From Glandiceps talaboti (taxonomy: Eukaryota; Hemichordata; Enteropneusta; Spengelidae), in NCBI RefSeq assembly GCF_964340395.1, contig NC_135552.1:28724681-28788680 (forward strand): a stretch of 64,000 bases of DNA, given 5' to 3'. Numbering within the stretch: the stretch's first letter is position 1; every line of letters begins with the position of its first letter. This document shows positions 1-12,593 of the stretch, piece after piece. Under the pieces are notes generated by a model that saw only the letters and a list, made by a program, of their open reading frames with translations, had not been told where the DNA came from and ran no database searches. The position numbers were made by a program, and so were the translations under genes.

Positions 1-1188
1 TATATTATAATTACCCTCCTCCCACACCATGTACGTATATTATAATTACCCTCCTCCCACACCATGTACGTATATTATAATTACCCTCCTCCCACACCAT
101 GTACGTATATTATAATTACCCTCCTCCCACACCATGTACGTATATTATAATTACCCTCCTCCCACACCATGTACGTATATTATAATTACCCTCCTCCCAC
201 ACCATGTACGTATATTATAATTACCCTCCTCCCACACCTTGTACGTATATTATAATTACCCTCCTCCCACACCATGTACATATATTATAATTACCCTCCT
301 CCCACACCATGTACATATATTATAATTACCCTCCTCCCACACCATGTACATATATTATAATTACCCCCCTCCCACACCATGTACGTATATTATAATTACC
401 CTCCTCCCACACCATGTACATATATTATAATTACCCTCCTCCCACACCATGTACATATATTATAATTACCCCCCTCCCACACCATGTACGTATATTATAA
501 TTACCCTCCTCCCACACCATGTACATATATTATAATTACCCTCCTCCCACACCATGTACATATATTATAATTACCCTCCTCCCACACCGTGTACGTATAT
601 TATAATTACCCTCCTCCCACACCATGTACGTATATTATAATTACCCTCCTCCCACACCATGTACGTATATTATAATTACCCTCCTCCCACACCTTGTACG
701 TACATTATAATTACCCTCCTCCCACACCATGTACATATATTACAATTACCCTCCTCCCACACCATGTATGTATATTATAATTACCCTCCTCCCCCACCGT
801 GTACGTATATTATAATTACCCTCCTCCCACACCATGTATGTATATTATAATTACCCTCCTCCCACACCATGTACATATATTATAATTACCCTCCTCCCAC
901 ACCATGTACGTATATTATAATTACCCTCCTCCCACACCATATACTTATATTATAATTACCCTCCTCCCCCACCATGTACATATGTTATAATTACCCTCCT
1001 CCCACACCATATACTTATATTATAATTACCCTCCTCCCACACCATGTACGTATATTATAATTACCCTCCTCCCACACCATGTATTTATATTATAATTACC
1101 CTTCTCCCCCACCGTGTACGTATATCATAATTACCCTCCTCCCACACCATATACGTATATTACAATTACCCTCCTCCCACACCGTGTA
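1..1188. repeat. 35-bp minisatellite, about 34 copies, cut by the window edge
   Basis: Tandem 35-bp unit containing AATTACCCTCCTCCCACACC and ATGTACGTATATT. Copies differ mainly at the ACG/ACA position; divergence increases toward the right end. It lies in the region where exon 4 of gene A would be expected further left, so it is probably intronic in gene A. Confidence 0.97.
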
Positions 1189-1189
1189 C

Positions 1190-1190
<1 letters not shown>

Positions 1191-1260
<70 letters not shown>
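1191..1260. repeat. (GTCT)n microsatellite
   Basis: Abuts the 35-bp minisatellite directly. Pure for about 17 units. Confidence 0.97.
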
Positions 1261-1261
<1 letters not shown>

Positions 1262-1525
1262 CGTTTGTTAATGTAACAGTTGTTTTATTGGATTTCTTAC
1301 ATATTTATTTCGCGTACTACCCATTTCAAAGAACCACTACATATTCAAGTATACAATGCAAACCTTTCCTAAAATAAGTGTATTACTCGAATAAAGATTT
1401 TTAAAGTTTAGCAAGAAGGTATACATGTATTGTATGTTTGCCGTTTTCGTAAGTAAAATTGTTATCAGGTTATTAGCCATAAATAGAACTATTGCTGTGT
1501 ATACATAGACTGTATGTGAACTTAC

Positions 1526-1599
1526 ATATCTGCCGGGAATTTCATGAATCTCGCTGCACGTGGTACAAACAGACTGATACATGAACATAACGAAAATAT
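1526..1599 (-). CDS. Gene A coding exon 3 (LFVPRA segment)
   Basis: Acceptor CACACACAG lies at 1608-1600, directly after a long (CT)n tract, and donor GTAAGT begins at 1525. Length is 74 nt, phase 0 in and 2 out. It reads IFSLCSCISLFVPRAARF then MKFPADI, matching the LFIPRA exon of genes B and C. Confidence 0.87.
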
Positions 1600-1600
1600 C

Positions 1601-1695
<95 letters not shown>

Positions 1696-2221
1696 CATAG
1701 TGAAAAAAAGAGAAAGAGATACAGATTGAGAGGAAGGGAGGGAGAGACAGAGAGAGGAGGGGATGGAGGGAGAGACAGAGAGGGAGTATGGTTTGAGGAA
1801 GAGGGACGGAGGCATAGTGAAGACAAAGAGGCAGGGAAAGGGAAATAGATTGAGAGACAAAGAGATAGCAAGGGAAAGACGGACAACAAAATGTTAACAT
1901 TGCAGATAATTCGACCTCCTGTCGTCATTATACATCGGTACTTCAATGACTGAAGATGTCACGTGATATATTTGCACTGTTTGTTTTATGTATAGAAATA
2001 TATTTATTGTATATCATACTATATTTGTGTATTTCAGGTATCTTGAAAAACAAAAACCTTACTTGGAACGCATTCGCTCGAGAACATGGTCTATATTTCG
2101 GTGCACATACATACACATGCACCAGTAACTGGCAGTATACTGGATTAACATTCGTTTTGTACTTGTTCAGTAATGGAGTATGAAACGAATGAAGTGCTAT
2201 TAGTTCAGATATTTACTGACT

Positions 2222-2308
<87 letters not shown>

Positions 2309-2877
2309 TGACTGACTGACTGACTGACTGACTGACCGTTACAGGCCAATAGTTTACAAAATAATGAAAATCCTAGCCTCTTTAGGACAAACTGAATGTT
2401 CTAAATGCCAACTCATTTATTGACTTCATGTCGTAATACGGCTGTACAAAGAGACATTTTCTGGTCAACTATGTTTGATAATATCAACGTTAACTTTGCT
2501 GTACGTTTGTACAACTTAAATGAAGTTGATTTTACTATCAGTATTTTAGAAGTTAGCAAAAAACACTTTCAGCAACCAGGCGAATGGGAAATATTTCAAG
2601 ATATAGTCTATAAGCTTATAGACACATGCTTAGACTTTTGATTGGATTATGATGTCTCGTCACACTCTTATTTCTTACTGTCAATTTTTTAGAAGACAGT
2701 AAATATAAATTTCAGCAACCGAACAAATAGGAAATATTCAAGATAAAATTCTTAAGTTTATCGTTTAACTGACTAATGAAGTCATGCACTCTATACATAT
2801 TTATTTATTATTTTGTTTTTTGTATATTTGCGAACTGAGTTGTAACTCTTCTCTTTGAGGAGGAATAAAGAAACAGC

Positions 2878-2912
<35 letters not shown>

Positions 2913-5012
2913 CTCACTCACTCACTCACTCACCTACCCGCCCACCCACCCACTCACTCACTCACTCACTCACTCACTCACTCACTCAATCACTCACTCA
3001 CTCACTCACTCACTCACTCGCCTACCCGCCCACCCACTCACTCACTCACTCACTCACTCACTCACTCACTCACTCACTCACTTACCCGTCCACTCACTCA
3101 CTCACTCACTCACTCACTCACTCACTCACTCACTCACTCACTCACTCACTCACTCACTGTCAAACTTGTCTACTTACCATGGGTATTCCAATAACCCAGA
3201 CCATTTTATTTCTTCGCTGTTTGTGTGGATATTTTTTCACTAGATAGTAAGTGCCCTCAAAAAACATTAGGGTTGTCATCGTTGTTAAAATAACAGCTAT
3301 CAATAGCAATATTTTATGACGCAAATGTACCACTGTCAAAAATAGAAAGAAAAGGAATACACTTAGTGTTAGTAAGTCATTAACATATTAAATATTTTAA
3401 ACATTGTGAAAACTTCGTCGTTTGAATCAGAAGTTCGAAGTGTTCAAGCTTCGTTTAACAACAACAAAAAGTACCACGTGATTCGCTTCCAGCCAATGAC
3501 ATCAGTCGTTAGAACATTGAGATGTGATGCACAATAAACCTGTTTCTTCATAATTCTGGTACGGGACAACTCTTCAAAATCAAAATGTTGTCGTTCCAAC
3601 ATGATATTGTATGCACAGAAGGCAAAAGCCCTAAATGACATATTTGGATTTTTACAGACGGTTCAGCCTACTAGAATGTCCCAAGAAATACAATTAATTA
3701 CGAAATCGGCACGTTTGTACACACTAGGTATTTATCTGTTGGACATGAATAGACTGCTTTCGATCATTTGTCAAAATTAACCTCATAATTTATTTTTGCA
3801 CCAATACTGTTTCGATCTGATTAAGAGTAGGCTCTAGATCGTCCAGTTCAGAGATCAGATTGACATATTTTGTACTGTATGATAGTTGATCTACTGTGGT
3901 AAGTTTAATTTACTATTAAACATCGTCGTTGCACTTATTTACGATTTTTAGTGTATTGAAATGAAATACAACAAGCAAACCGATGCATGAACTAGTATCC
4001 AAACAGATGTACGGACAGATAAGCAAATAGATGTGCGGACAATTATGTACACACAGACACACAAAGAGTAAACAGACAAACAGGCATACATACATACATC
4101 CATACATACATACATACATACATACATACATACTGACGTCCATTTGCAGTTTAGTTTACGATGATAATTTACGGCTTCACACATTTGCAAATTCATTTGA
4201 CATACCATGAACCTTTCACATCACACGACTCTCACAAGACAATCACGTCGTGCATCTATCTATAAATGTGACTGGTTTGAAATCTCATGATGTCACGTCC
4301 CACAGCCGATCGCAGTAAATGTTCATTTGAAAAAGTACAGGTCAGTTGTATGCATGCTCATGCATTCTTCAGAACATAAATCTAACTTTAACCACAATGT
4401 TATAATATAATATGATGTGAGATTTACACTGTACAAAAGCAATTCACATTTCAGAGCGTACCCCGAAATATTTTGTCGACAAATCGACATAGAAAATTAC
4501 ACAGGTCTAATACGCTTATTAGCCGTACACCTAGCGTAGCACTTGTAGTCTTTGGATCGAGACGTGTTCAAGATCAATTCTGAGACATTTCTGGACTTTC
4601 CTCTCCCGAGACCATACTGCATTTGAAGACACAATAACCCTTTCCAAGGTTTACGGGGAGAAATTGCTTATTTTCGGGTAAGAGTCGATGTGGACACATG
4701 CTACTTTTCATTATAGCAATAATCTTAACTTCTCTAACCGGCGCCATATTGAATCCTTATATTAATTCTGGTTGTCTAATATATATATATACAAGACGGG
4801 CAGATTTACTAAGCTTGAAGATCGACACAACACTCTATTACAATGATATTGTCTGACATACTTTCCAAGAATTCCCAGGAATACGGGACGTTTTCCGCAC
4901 AAGTTGAATTATCCGCCATTTCTCTGTCGTCGTCGTCTTCTTCTTCTTCTTCTTCTCCTTCTTCTTTATTTCCCTTTCTGAGAGGGTTTCTAGAGGAGAA
5001 AAAAGAACGCAT
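1526..5012 (-). CDS. SLC51A-like: Gene A: OST-alpha-like transporter subunit, 5' three exons, 3' end outside the window
   Basis: Partial gene. Coding exons are 4919-4862 (58 nt, or from 5012 if an upstream in-frame ATG is used), 3332-3178 (155 nt) and 1599-1526 (74 nt); exon 3 ends in phase 2 and exons 4-7 must lie left of the window. It encodes about 95 residues: a short extracellular N-terminus with an N-S-T glycosylation sequon (Asn4), a first membrane span with FFEGTYYL at its end, a basic loop KQRRNK, a second span and the family hallmark LFVPRA. Exons 2 and 3 match genes B and C in length, phase and motifs. OST-alpha proteins are seven-pass subunits that pair with OST-beta to carry organic anions and sterols; that role is inferred from family only. 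The in-frame ATG at 5012 follows an in-frame TGA and would add 31 residues, including a Glu/Asp run from a trinucleotide repeat; both paralogues start at the position matching 4919. Confidence 0.82.
1608..1694. repeat. (GA)n microsatellite forming the polypyrimidine tract of gene A intron 2
   Basis: About 43 GA units on the plus strand read as (CT)n in the gene A transcript and end at the CACACAG acceptor of exon 3. A degenerate purine-rich tail continues to about 1880. Confidence 0.95.
2215..2335. repeat. (GACT)n microsatellite
   Basis: About 30 units with two GACTTACT interruptions, inside gene A intron 2. Confidence 0.95.
2540..2765. repeat. Diverged direct duplication of about 80 bp
   Basis: Segments 2540-2620 and 2688-2765 share TTTTAGAAG, TTTCAGCAACC and GGAAATATT with many substitutions. 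It is within gene A intron 2; the plus-strand open frame over the first copy is not supported as a gene. Confidence 0.6.
2877..3159. repeat. (CAA)n followed by (CTCA)n with CCCA variants
   Basis: A short (CAA)n run, then about 60 CTCA units with CCTACCCGCCCACCCA interruptions. It ends 18 nt from the exon 2 donor of gene A, inside intron 2. Confidence 0.95.
3178..3332 (-). CDS. Gene A coding exon 2 (membrane span 1 and basic loop)
   Basis: The acceptor TTTTTGACAG ends at 3333 and donor GTAAGT begins at 3177. Length is 155 nt, phase 1 in and 0 out. It reads a hydrophobic stretch (ILLLIAVILTTMTTLMFF), then EGTYYLVKKYPHKQRRNK and MVWVIGIPM, aligning with exon 2 of B and C. Confidence 0.87.
4085..4132. 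repeat. (CATA)n microsatellite
   Basis: Short tetranucleotide run in gene A intron 1. The rest of that intron (3333-4861) shows no other feature. Confidence 0.9.
4862..4919 (-). CDS. Gene A coding exon 1
   Basis: Encodes MADNSTCAENVPYSW then EFLE and the first base of a Met codon. The donor is GTATGT at 4861-4856, phase 1. The ATG has G at -3 and G at +4. The N-terminus resembles gene B (MADNTS) and gene C (MSNCT). Confidence 0.8.
4931..4965. repeat. Trinucleotide run CGT/CTT at gene A 5' end
   Basis: On the minus strand this reads GAA and GAC codons, in frame with gene A. It is either 5' UTR or codes an acidic N-terminal extension. Confidence 0.85.
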
Positions 5013-5071
5013 TGTCAATTTGACAGATCAGTGACGAAGACACTGTTGAAAGTTTTATAGGAGTTATATAT

Positions 5072-5306
<235 letters not shown>

Positions 5307-8300
5307 TCAGGCTTTGCAGAACTGCCTCAGTAGGCCCTATCGATCATACTAATTATAGCTTATGTCCAGTCACGTGACTCAAAATGGTAATCAGAACAGC
5401 TGCTATTGTTTCGGGTTTATTCCATTTTCTCCGTATGTGTCGGATTTTTTTTTGTCCAGAAGCTTTCGCGTGTTAGTCTTTGTGATTTTTTCTTCCATAT
5501 CTTTTCAAATCCTACTATTTTGAAGTCCCTCCCTCTTTTTATCTTAAATCACTGCCATCAGTCTGACCTAAGCAACCCTTAGCTATGCTGCTTTATTCAC
5601 TTTTTGTCTCAGTAATCTTGTGCACTTAGGCTCACTCTTTTATACTTTGAGGCCTGTTTTGCTTTGATATTTTCTTACATATCAAGACGTACTATTTGTT
5701 ATATTATCCTTTGTTTTGTCAGATATGTACTAATTGCGTATGTCAAGGTCAAAAAGTAATGTATTGCTCCAGTAACACCATGATCTTCAAGCAAGGGTTG
5801 CTAGGCATTAGGCATGAGGAGGGGGGGGGTTAATGATCTGTGGTGGTGGTGGGGGGGGGGGTGTTAGTGATCTTAGAGAGGCGAGGAAGAATATACGTAC
5901 TTATGAAAGCAATTGTCATCATATATCTTCACAACATTAAAGGGCTTCACTCTATATATGTTTCTCACTATGTTGTAACTCGAGAATCTCTCACATGTGG
6001 TCTAGATATGGCAGTCATGATATTTTTTCTGATATCGTTCCCTTGTAGTCATGGTATACTGTAGTCATGGTATGCTCATCACGAAATACCAGTTAAAGTC
6101 GGGTTATGCAAGTTGGTGAGTGTGGTGGTTTTCAGAGACAGGAGGGGTGAAATGTTTACAACAAAAAGTATACGACGACAAACCATTGACTTGACACCGT
6201 ACCCCAATCATCACCACCCCTGACGCGACAACGAACGTCCGAACGGAACATATCGGTGCGAACTCACTCAGGTATGCCCGGGTGATGGATATAGCCTCTA
6301 TTCGCCAATTATACCTTCAATGTCATCAAGACAGTTACAGGGTCATTGGTATTAATAGAGATATCATAACTGTCACAACTGTCTCTGGCCTTGTTGAAGG
6401 CAATCGACAAATTGCCACGGTGTATAGCCTCATATCTCGCCATAAATCCCAAAGCTATAAATTGTACAGGTGCAATCAAATTTTTTTAAACTTGCCGAAT
6501 TATAGGACAGTGCAATATAGCCGAATTATCATCTAAAGTTGATTTACAGTCACCTTAGCATAAAGATTATGAACAGTTATAATAATGTTTGAGTCGGGAT
6601 GAAAAATACTGACGAAATCGCCATTCACTAACCACCATTAGATGATTTCGACAAGACACAAACCAATGATCACAACAACATGTTTTGGACTATCCAGCAT
6701 TAAACTCATTAGCAAACCTAGCACACAAACTGAATGTCCCTTCCTACATGTTGGATCGATGGAAGTACATTAGGTTTGTACATCCTATTCAAACAACTTG
6801 GGTGGCACTTTCATGTCAACTGCATGACCTCCAAAAAATACTAGTATCAAAGAAGCATGTAGATAAACAAACTGTTTTTTGTTATTGTGACCTGCTGTAT
6901 ATGACTTAAAAGTCGTGTATGGTTCTTTGTTAGTTATACTTCATTTTATTGGCGTTTTTATTCTGGCTTATTTTGACATGTGTGTTGTCAACGGTACAAT
7001 GCCTTATACCCAGTACTCAGTCAGTACCAGCTTTTTGCTGTTGGGCTCAAAGGAAAGTCATTCTGATATTGCCAGTGCGATAGGCAAATATATTTATTTT
7101 GTAATATAATGTGGAAGTTCATGTACAACGAACGCCCTTTGAGTTATTTTGGGGTTTTATTGTTTTACAGTATTTTCACTTGTAAAGTGTAAGTGTTGAA
7201 AGAGATAACCAAAACTTGAAGATCGTTCTATAAAATTTCTCATATTTGCTAAGAAAATAGATACCCAAAATATACCAGAAAATATTAGCGATTATAATTT
7301 ATAATATAGTTCTTAAAACGGACCAAAGTACTGAAATAGATTATATACAATAGAACGGTGTTTTTTCGAGCGAGTACTCGGGAAAGCTTCTTTGCTATAG
7401 TTTCCATGACATTTTGAAGGGACAAATAACTTTCACAGCCACAACTCAAATGGTTTTACTGACCAATGGCACTATTCGATTTCCGGGGGGGGGGGGGGTT
7501 AGAAAGTGATATAAAATCCAACATTAATAAGAATAGAAAAGTTAAATGAACAGTGAAAATGAACCAAGAAGTCAAACAATGTTAACAACGTATTATGTAT
7601 AAAAATTATATCGAGAGCTTCCAGGGTGTGGGTACTAAGACTGTAGTATCATACAGTGGAAATTTCTCAGTGTCGTTCTATTAAAGCTGCCAATTTGTAT
7701 GATTACTGGTGAGATTGCTTTGGCAGTGACCGGTGTGTTAGAATTTGGCTGGGAAATCTTCCTCTATCAAAGTTAAAATTGATAATATCAGTTTCTGCAT
7801 CCACTAATTTTGGCGAAACTTCACAATTTTCGCGATTTCAATTATTTTTTTCTCGAATATGTAATTTAGGTTTAGGGTCGGCAGTGAAAAACTAGGTGGG
7901 GTCCTGTAACCTGAACCAAACAATTTTTTTTTTCTTAGGCCTTATACTAAAATTGATAAGGGAGATCAGTCTTTGTAGGTCTATGAAGGCTAAATCAAAT
8001 ACCAATGAAGCGGTGGTTAGACCTTCTTTTATAACTTGACAATCCTATGTATATAGCACTGTAAGCTTCACCAGCATCTTTGAACGTCGAAGTTGGAATG
8101 TCAATTTGTTATTTTTGTTTTGTGTTGACGAATTCTTGCCTATTTATTTTTCTGCATCATGTAAGCTACAAGTCCCATCGCAAACTCGTTGTTCTTTATT
8201 ATATTCAATTTCGCTGTTCCAGGTCATTTTTGTTATTTTCTGTCGAATCGAAGGCTGCAAATCTACGCAAAGCTCGCTTCTGTACGTGTCCGGCAGATAT

Positions 8301-9040
8301 GCATGCACGTTCTTCAAGAAGGTTCTGCTGTTTCTCTAACTTGAGCAAATTTGAAACCAAACCAGCACAACTCAATCAGGTACGATCCACTGCCTTGGTT
8401 TTTTAAAAAAGAAACATTTTCAAAAATGTTCCCTTATTGTAGGTTGGGAAATCCAGGCTCGTGCACACTATTCAAAAAATCCAAGTAAGGATTACAAGAT
8501 GATGTGTGGTTAAAATGTCAAGGAAGTATAGTGACTTACCTGTAGATTCCACAGGTCGTCTTCAGCTGTGAGTGCTGGACGGACAATAATGTTATATTTG
8601 TCGAATATTCAATATAAATAGTAAATTTCAGTGTGGACAAAGTTGAATCTATCATATATGTAAATTTTCATTTTTTATAGCATCTTTCCCTTAGGTTATC
8701 GGACTATGACCCTCCACTACTTTAATAATTTTAGTAAGCTACTGGCGAAATGATTTACGTGTTATAAAATTCCTTTACTGACCATGGGCAAGTGATATCA
8801 CGACCACTCGACGTGGTCACACATTGATTTATAATACGATATTTCTATTAATACTAACCGCCAAGGGTAATAATTTTTGTAATAATAATGCAATTAAGTC
8901 GACCAGATTCAAAATTTCTGGCCTTCATATTGACCTTCATTGACATCAGCTGATACTTGAAAAGTGACAGCCAAAGGTGAATATGTGAGGAGTGGACAGA
9001 GTATGAAAGGTCGCAATGAAGATATAGTGTAACTAATATG
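5307..9040. other. No recognised gene; AT-rich intergenic
   Basis: Downstream of gene B and upstream of gene A. Contains G-tracts near 5820-5862 and 7486-7499. Short open frames here lack splice or family support. Confidence 0.6.
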
Positions 9041-9048
9041 ATTTACAT

Positions 9049-9174
9049 TGGGGGGGGGGGGGGGGTAGAGAGAGAGAGACATACATACATACATACATAC
9101 ATACATACATACATACATACATACATACATACATACATACATACATACATACATACATACATACATACATACAT

Positions 9175-9221
<47 letters not shown>

Positions 9222-9385
9222 TACATACATACATACATACATACATACATACATACATACATACATACATACATACATACATACATACATACATACATAC
9301 ATAGAGACATAGTCCGGGAGAGACAGAGAGGCAGCGAGAGAGACAAACATATTGAAAGTCGACAGACAAACAGAGGCAGAGACAA

Positions 9386-9422
<37 letters not shown>

Positions 9423-9425
9423 GGC
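9049..9425. repeat. G-tract, (ATAC)n with (AC)n core, then (GACA)n
   Basis: G17 at 9049-9065, then ATAC units to about 9301 interrupted by (AC)n at about 9191-9217, then GACA units around 9385-9425 with degenerate GACA to 9620. Confidence 0.95.
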
Positions 9426-9629
9426 AGGCAGACACATGAGGATGGGGAAGTCAGAGAATCAGAGCTACAGACAAAGACAGCGACGGAGTGACAGACAAAG
9501 AGAGAGGCTGGGAACAGAGACAGAAAGACAGACCAACGGACACAGAAACAGAGGCAGATAGTCGGACAGACAACTTAGCAGACAGACAGACAGATAGACA
9601 GACAGACAGAGACATACCGAGAGAGAAGG

Positions 9630-11585
9630 GAGGGGACGGAGGCTGAGAGGAAGGAGGGAAAGAGAAAATATTGAGATCAGTCTAACGACAAACTGCAGCT
9701 TCCAAGTTCAAGAAGAAAAACTTGTAGAATTGTTTTGATGAAGTAGATACATATAGTCATTTATTTGGTGACTTCGAGTACCGTCAATCGTGCCTTCATG
9801 GTTTGTGCTAGCCTTCATACTTTGAATGAAAATTTTCAATTCATTTCATAATCACTTTTGAGTGATTTTATATCCAAGTTTCCTTCATGACCCTAGCACA
9901 CGATGTTCACCTTTTACCTGCATGATCGATGCTGTGATGAAACACATAAGAATTCCCTAAAAGGGATGGGAACCTGAATGGAAAGGTCTTTCTCGTAAAT
10001 ATGATTAATAAAAATGTAGACAACTGATCACACAAAAGTAATAAATTTGATTCACATTGTGTTGCCACATGTAATACAACACAGTGCCAATACACTGCAG
10101 CTGTCTGGACATTAGTCTACGCAGCCTATCTGCGCATGTTTATAGTGCACTTGGTTGATGACTAGTTCCAATGATTTACTAACCATGAGGAACTGACGGC
10201 ACGAGTATAAAGTTGGTGTCAGATTCAGATTCAGATTCAGGTAGCGTCATATTCAGCGTCAGATAGCCTCAGATCCGAAGACACCCGACGGACGAGTCAA
10301 TCAAACCTGAAATAATACCGTTGAGACTACAGGGAAAGATTCTGCTTCACAACCTTTTGATGGAAGATGGAATGTCTCTGCTTGCACAATTTTTAGATTT
10401 TAAATTAAAATTTTTAAAAATGACAACATATTACATACGTAAACTTAGCTTTTACTGACACCATGTATATTATTGGCAAAAGGTATCAGCCAACGAACAT
10501 ACAGTGGCTGAACTTGGGGCTATCAATGTCTCGGTTGCAAGTATTTCAACTCTATTTCACATATTTTTCCCAAATAAAAATTGAGTAATATGTTGTCATT
10601 TTTAAAAAATTGAATTTAAAAACCACCGAAAAGTTACAGATAAAACAGACATTTTTGCTCAAATGGGGAAAATATTTGATACTGAAGAGGTGATGAAATT
10701 CTCACTCAACGATAACTTGTAAACGAATATCATTTATTTCCTTTGCAAAACTTAAATTTTTTATACCATGATTATTTCCTGTCAGCTTTACAACACAAGT
10801 TGAAGAAATATAAGATGTGAATAAATGATGAATATGAGTACTGTACAAAAGATAATATAACAACAATCTATAAACCCGCCTTGATCTTAGCCTTTATAAA
10901 AATCGCGGGAACGTGATTCCAAATAATGTCATTTTACAGCTATGTACACATTGTATGTTACACATTCTAGCTTCAACCTTCACATAGGAGGTTGACGTCG
11001 AGATCAAGATAGTGTATACACTGTAATGGGCAGGTACTTGTATGTTGTGAGATGAACAACCGTCAAAAAAATATAATCAGACCTGACCATCGTCGTAAAA
11101 CAATGGCAGTGGTACATGTACAATGTAAATCTATTCATACTACCCACAGGAACTTGGTAGAATATGTATTCTCATAAGGTTACTACGGATGTCATCAGGC
11201 TTTTTGAAATGTTCAGCAAAATGTAGAACTATTTGAGATCAAAATGTACCACTATTATTTCTTTCCAATAAATGATAGCCTCTTCAATACGATGATATAG
11301 CAGTTGTAATGTCTACATAAATCGAAAACTGACAACCCTTGCCAGTCGGGTGTGTCTTCACTATATTTGGGATTTCCAGTCAGCCAGGAATGTCATTCTC
11401 TTCAGAGTGACACTGTTTGTAAGATATTTCGATTCCAGCTATTTAAGTGTCAAACTTTCGACATGGCTACAAAAAGACTTCCATGGACAGATATAGAACT
11501 GAGACACTATATATAGTATACAAATTAATACGTCAATGGTCTGTATATTATAGAAATTGTAGAGTAACATTAGTATTTGCTTAAG
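9630..11585. other. No recognised gene; contains a fold-back repeat
   Basis: Intergenic between gene B's 3' end and the 9-kb microsatellite. Apart from the inverted repeat at 10401-10618, nothing stands out. Confidence 0.55.
10401..10618. repeat. Inverted repeat with arms of about 34 bp
   Basis: Arms 10401-10434 and 10585-10618 share AAAAATGACAACATATTAC and its complement, with few mismatches outside. The spacer is about 150 bp, the size of a small fold-back element. Confidence 0.75.
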
Positions 11586-11589
11586 ACCT

Positions 11590-11630
11590 TGTTTGTTTGT
11601 TTGTTTATTTGTTTGTTGTTGTTGTTGTTG

Positions 11631-11668
<38 letters not shown>

Positions 11669-11697
11669 GTTGTTGTTGTTGTTGTTGTTGTCGTCGT
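11590..11697. repeat. (TTG)n (TTA)n (TTG)n (TCG)n compound microsatellite
   Basis: Trinucleotide run just past the candidate poly(A) signal of gene B. The Leu, Val, Ile or Cys open frames over it are artefacts of the repeat. Confidence 0.95.
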
Positions 11698-11707
11698 CGA
11701 CGTTGCC

Positions 11708-11713
11708 TTTATT
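11708..11713 (-). terminator. Candidate poly(A) signal AATAAA for gene B
   Basis: AATAAA on the minus strand, about 110 nt past the gene B stop codon and just before a TTG/TTA repeat. A hexamer alone is weak evidence. Confidence 0.4.
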
Positions 11714-11822
11714 TCAAAGTCGCAGACACGAGAACTCTCTTTGGTATCAAAGATATCGTCTTTTTGCTATTTCTTGCACGTCAAGAATTTGACACTTTAT
11801 TGTCGTCAGTGTGGTTCACCGT

Positions 11823-12079
11823 TTAGGAGGTACCTTTGTTTGCATTTTGGTCGCTTGCAATAATATCAGCCATGACTTGATTTTCGTAACCTTTCTCATT
11901 CTCCCCTGTGTAGTTTTTGTCGTTTTTCACTGTGTAAGCCACTGGTTTTAGTCCTTCCTCGATGGCTTTCTCCGGTGGAATCACGTGATCGCTGTTCCCC
12001 ATGTTACGTGTGCGGAAGAGAATACGTGAGAAAATTGCAAGAATGAAAAATTCGCAGATGACCAACACGTTGTAGATAT
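11823..12079 (-). CDS. Gene B coding exon 7 (span 7 and C-terminal tail)
   Basis: Acceptor TTTTTTCAG ends at 12080; stop TAA at 11825-11823. 257 nt. It begins NIYNVLVICEFFILAIFSRI and ends in a hydrophilic tail rich in Asn, Lys and Glu. Confidence 0.92.
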
Positions 12080-12416
12080 CTGAAAAAAGTAGACAAATAA
12101 CAAATATATTTCTACATTCCTACAAATGATATTGTCAGGTGAAAATATGCACATTCGATGGAACGAATGGAGAAGTACAATAGATTAATTATTATGTATG
12201 TATGTATGTATGTATGTATGTATGTATGTATGTATGTATGTATGTATGTATGTATGTATGTGTGTGTGTATGTATGTATGTATTTATGTATGTATGTGTG
12301 TGTATGTATGTATGTATGTATGTATGTATGTATGTATGTATTTGTGTATGTATGTATGTATGTATGTATGTATGTATGTATGTATGTATGTATGTGTGTG
12401 TATGTATGTATGTATG

Positions 12417-12450
<34 letters not shown>

Positions 12451-12545
12451 TGTGTGTGTGTGTATGTATGTATGTATGTATGTATGTATGTATGTATGTA
12501 TGTATGTATGTGTGTGTGTGTGTTTGTGCGTGCGTGCGTGCGTGC

Positions 12546-12593
<48 letters not shown>

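Noticed and set aside
1956-2183. Plus-strand frame with a TTTCAG acceptor-like site
   Set aside because: Lies opposite gene A intron 2, ends near a (GACT)n array and shows no recognisable family or partner exon.
2405-2641. Plus-strand 78-aa frame
   Set aside because: Covers one copy of a degenerate repeat in gene A intron 2; the second copy is not open, so coding constraint is unlikely.
9033-9437. Long overlapping frames rich in Met-Tyr-Val-Cys or His-Thr-Tyr-Ile
   Set aside because: Direct translations of (ATAC)n on both strands; the same holds at 12.2, 20.7, 33.0 and 33.8 kb.
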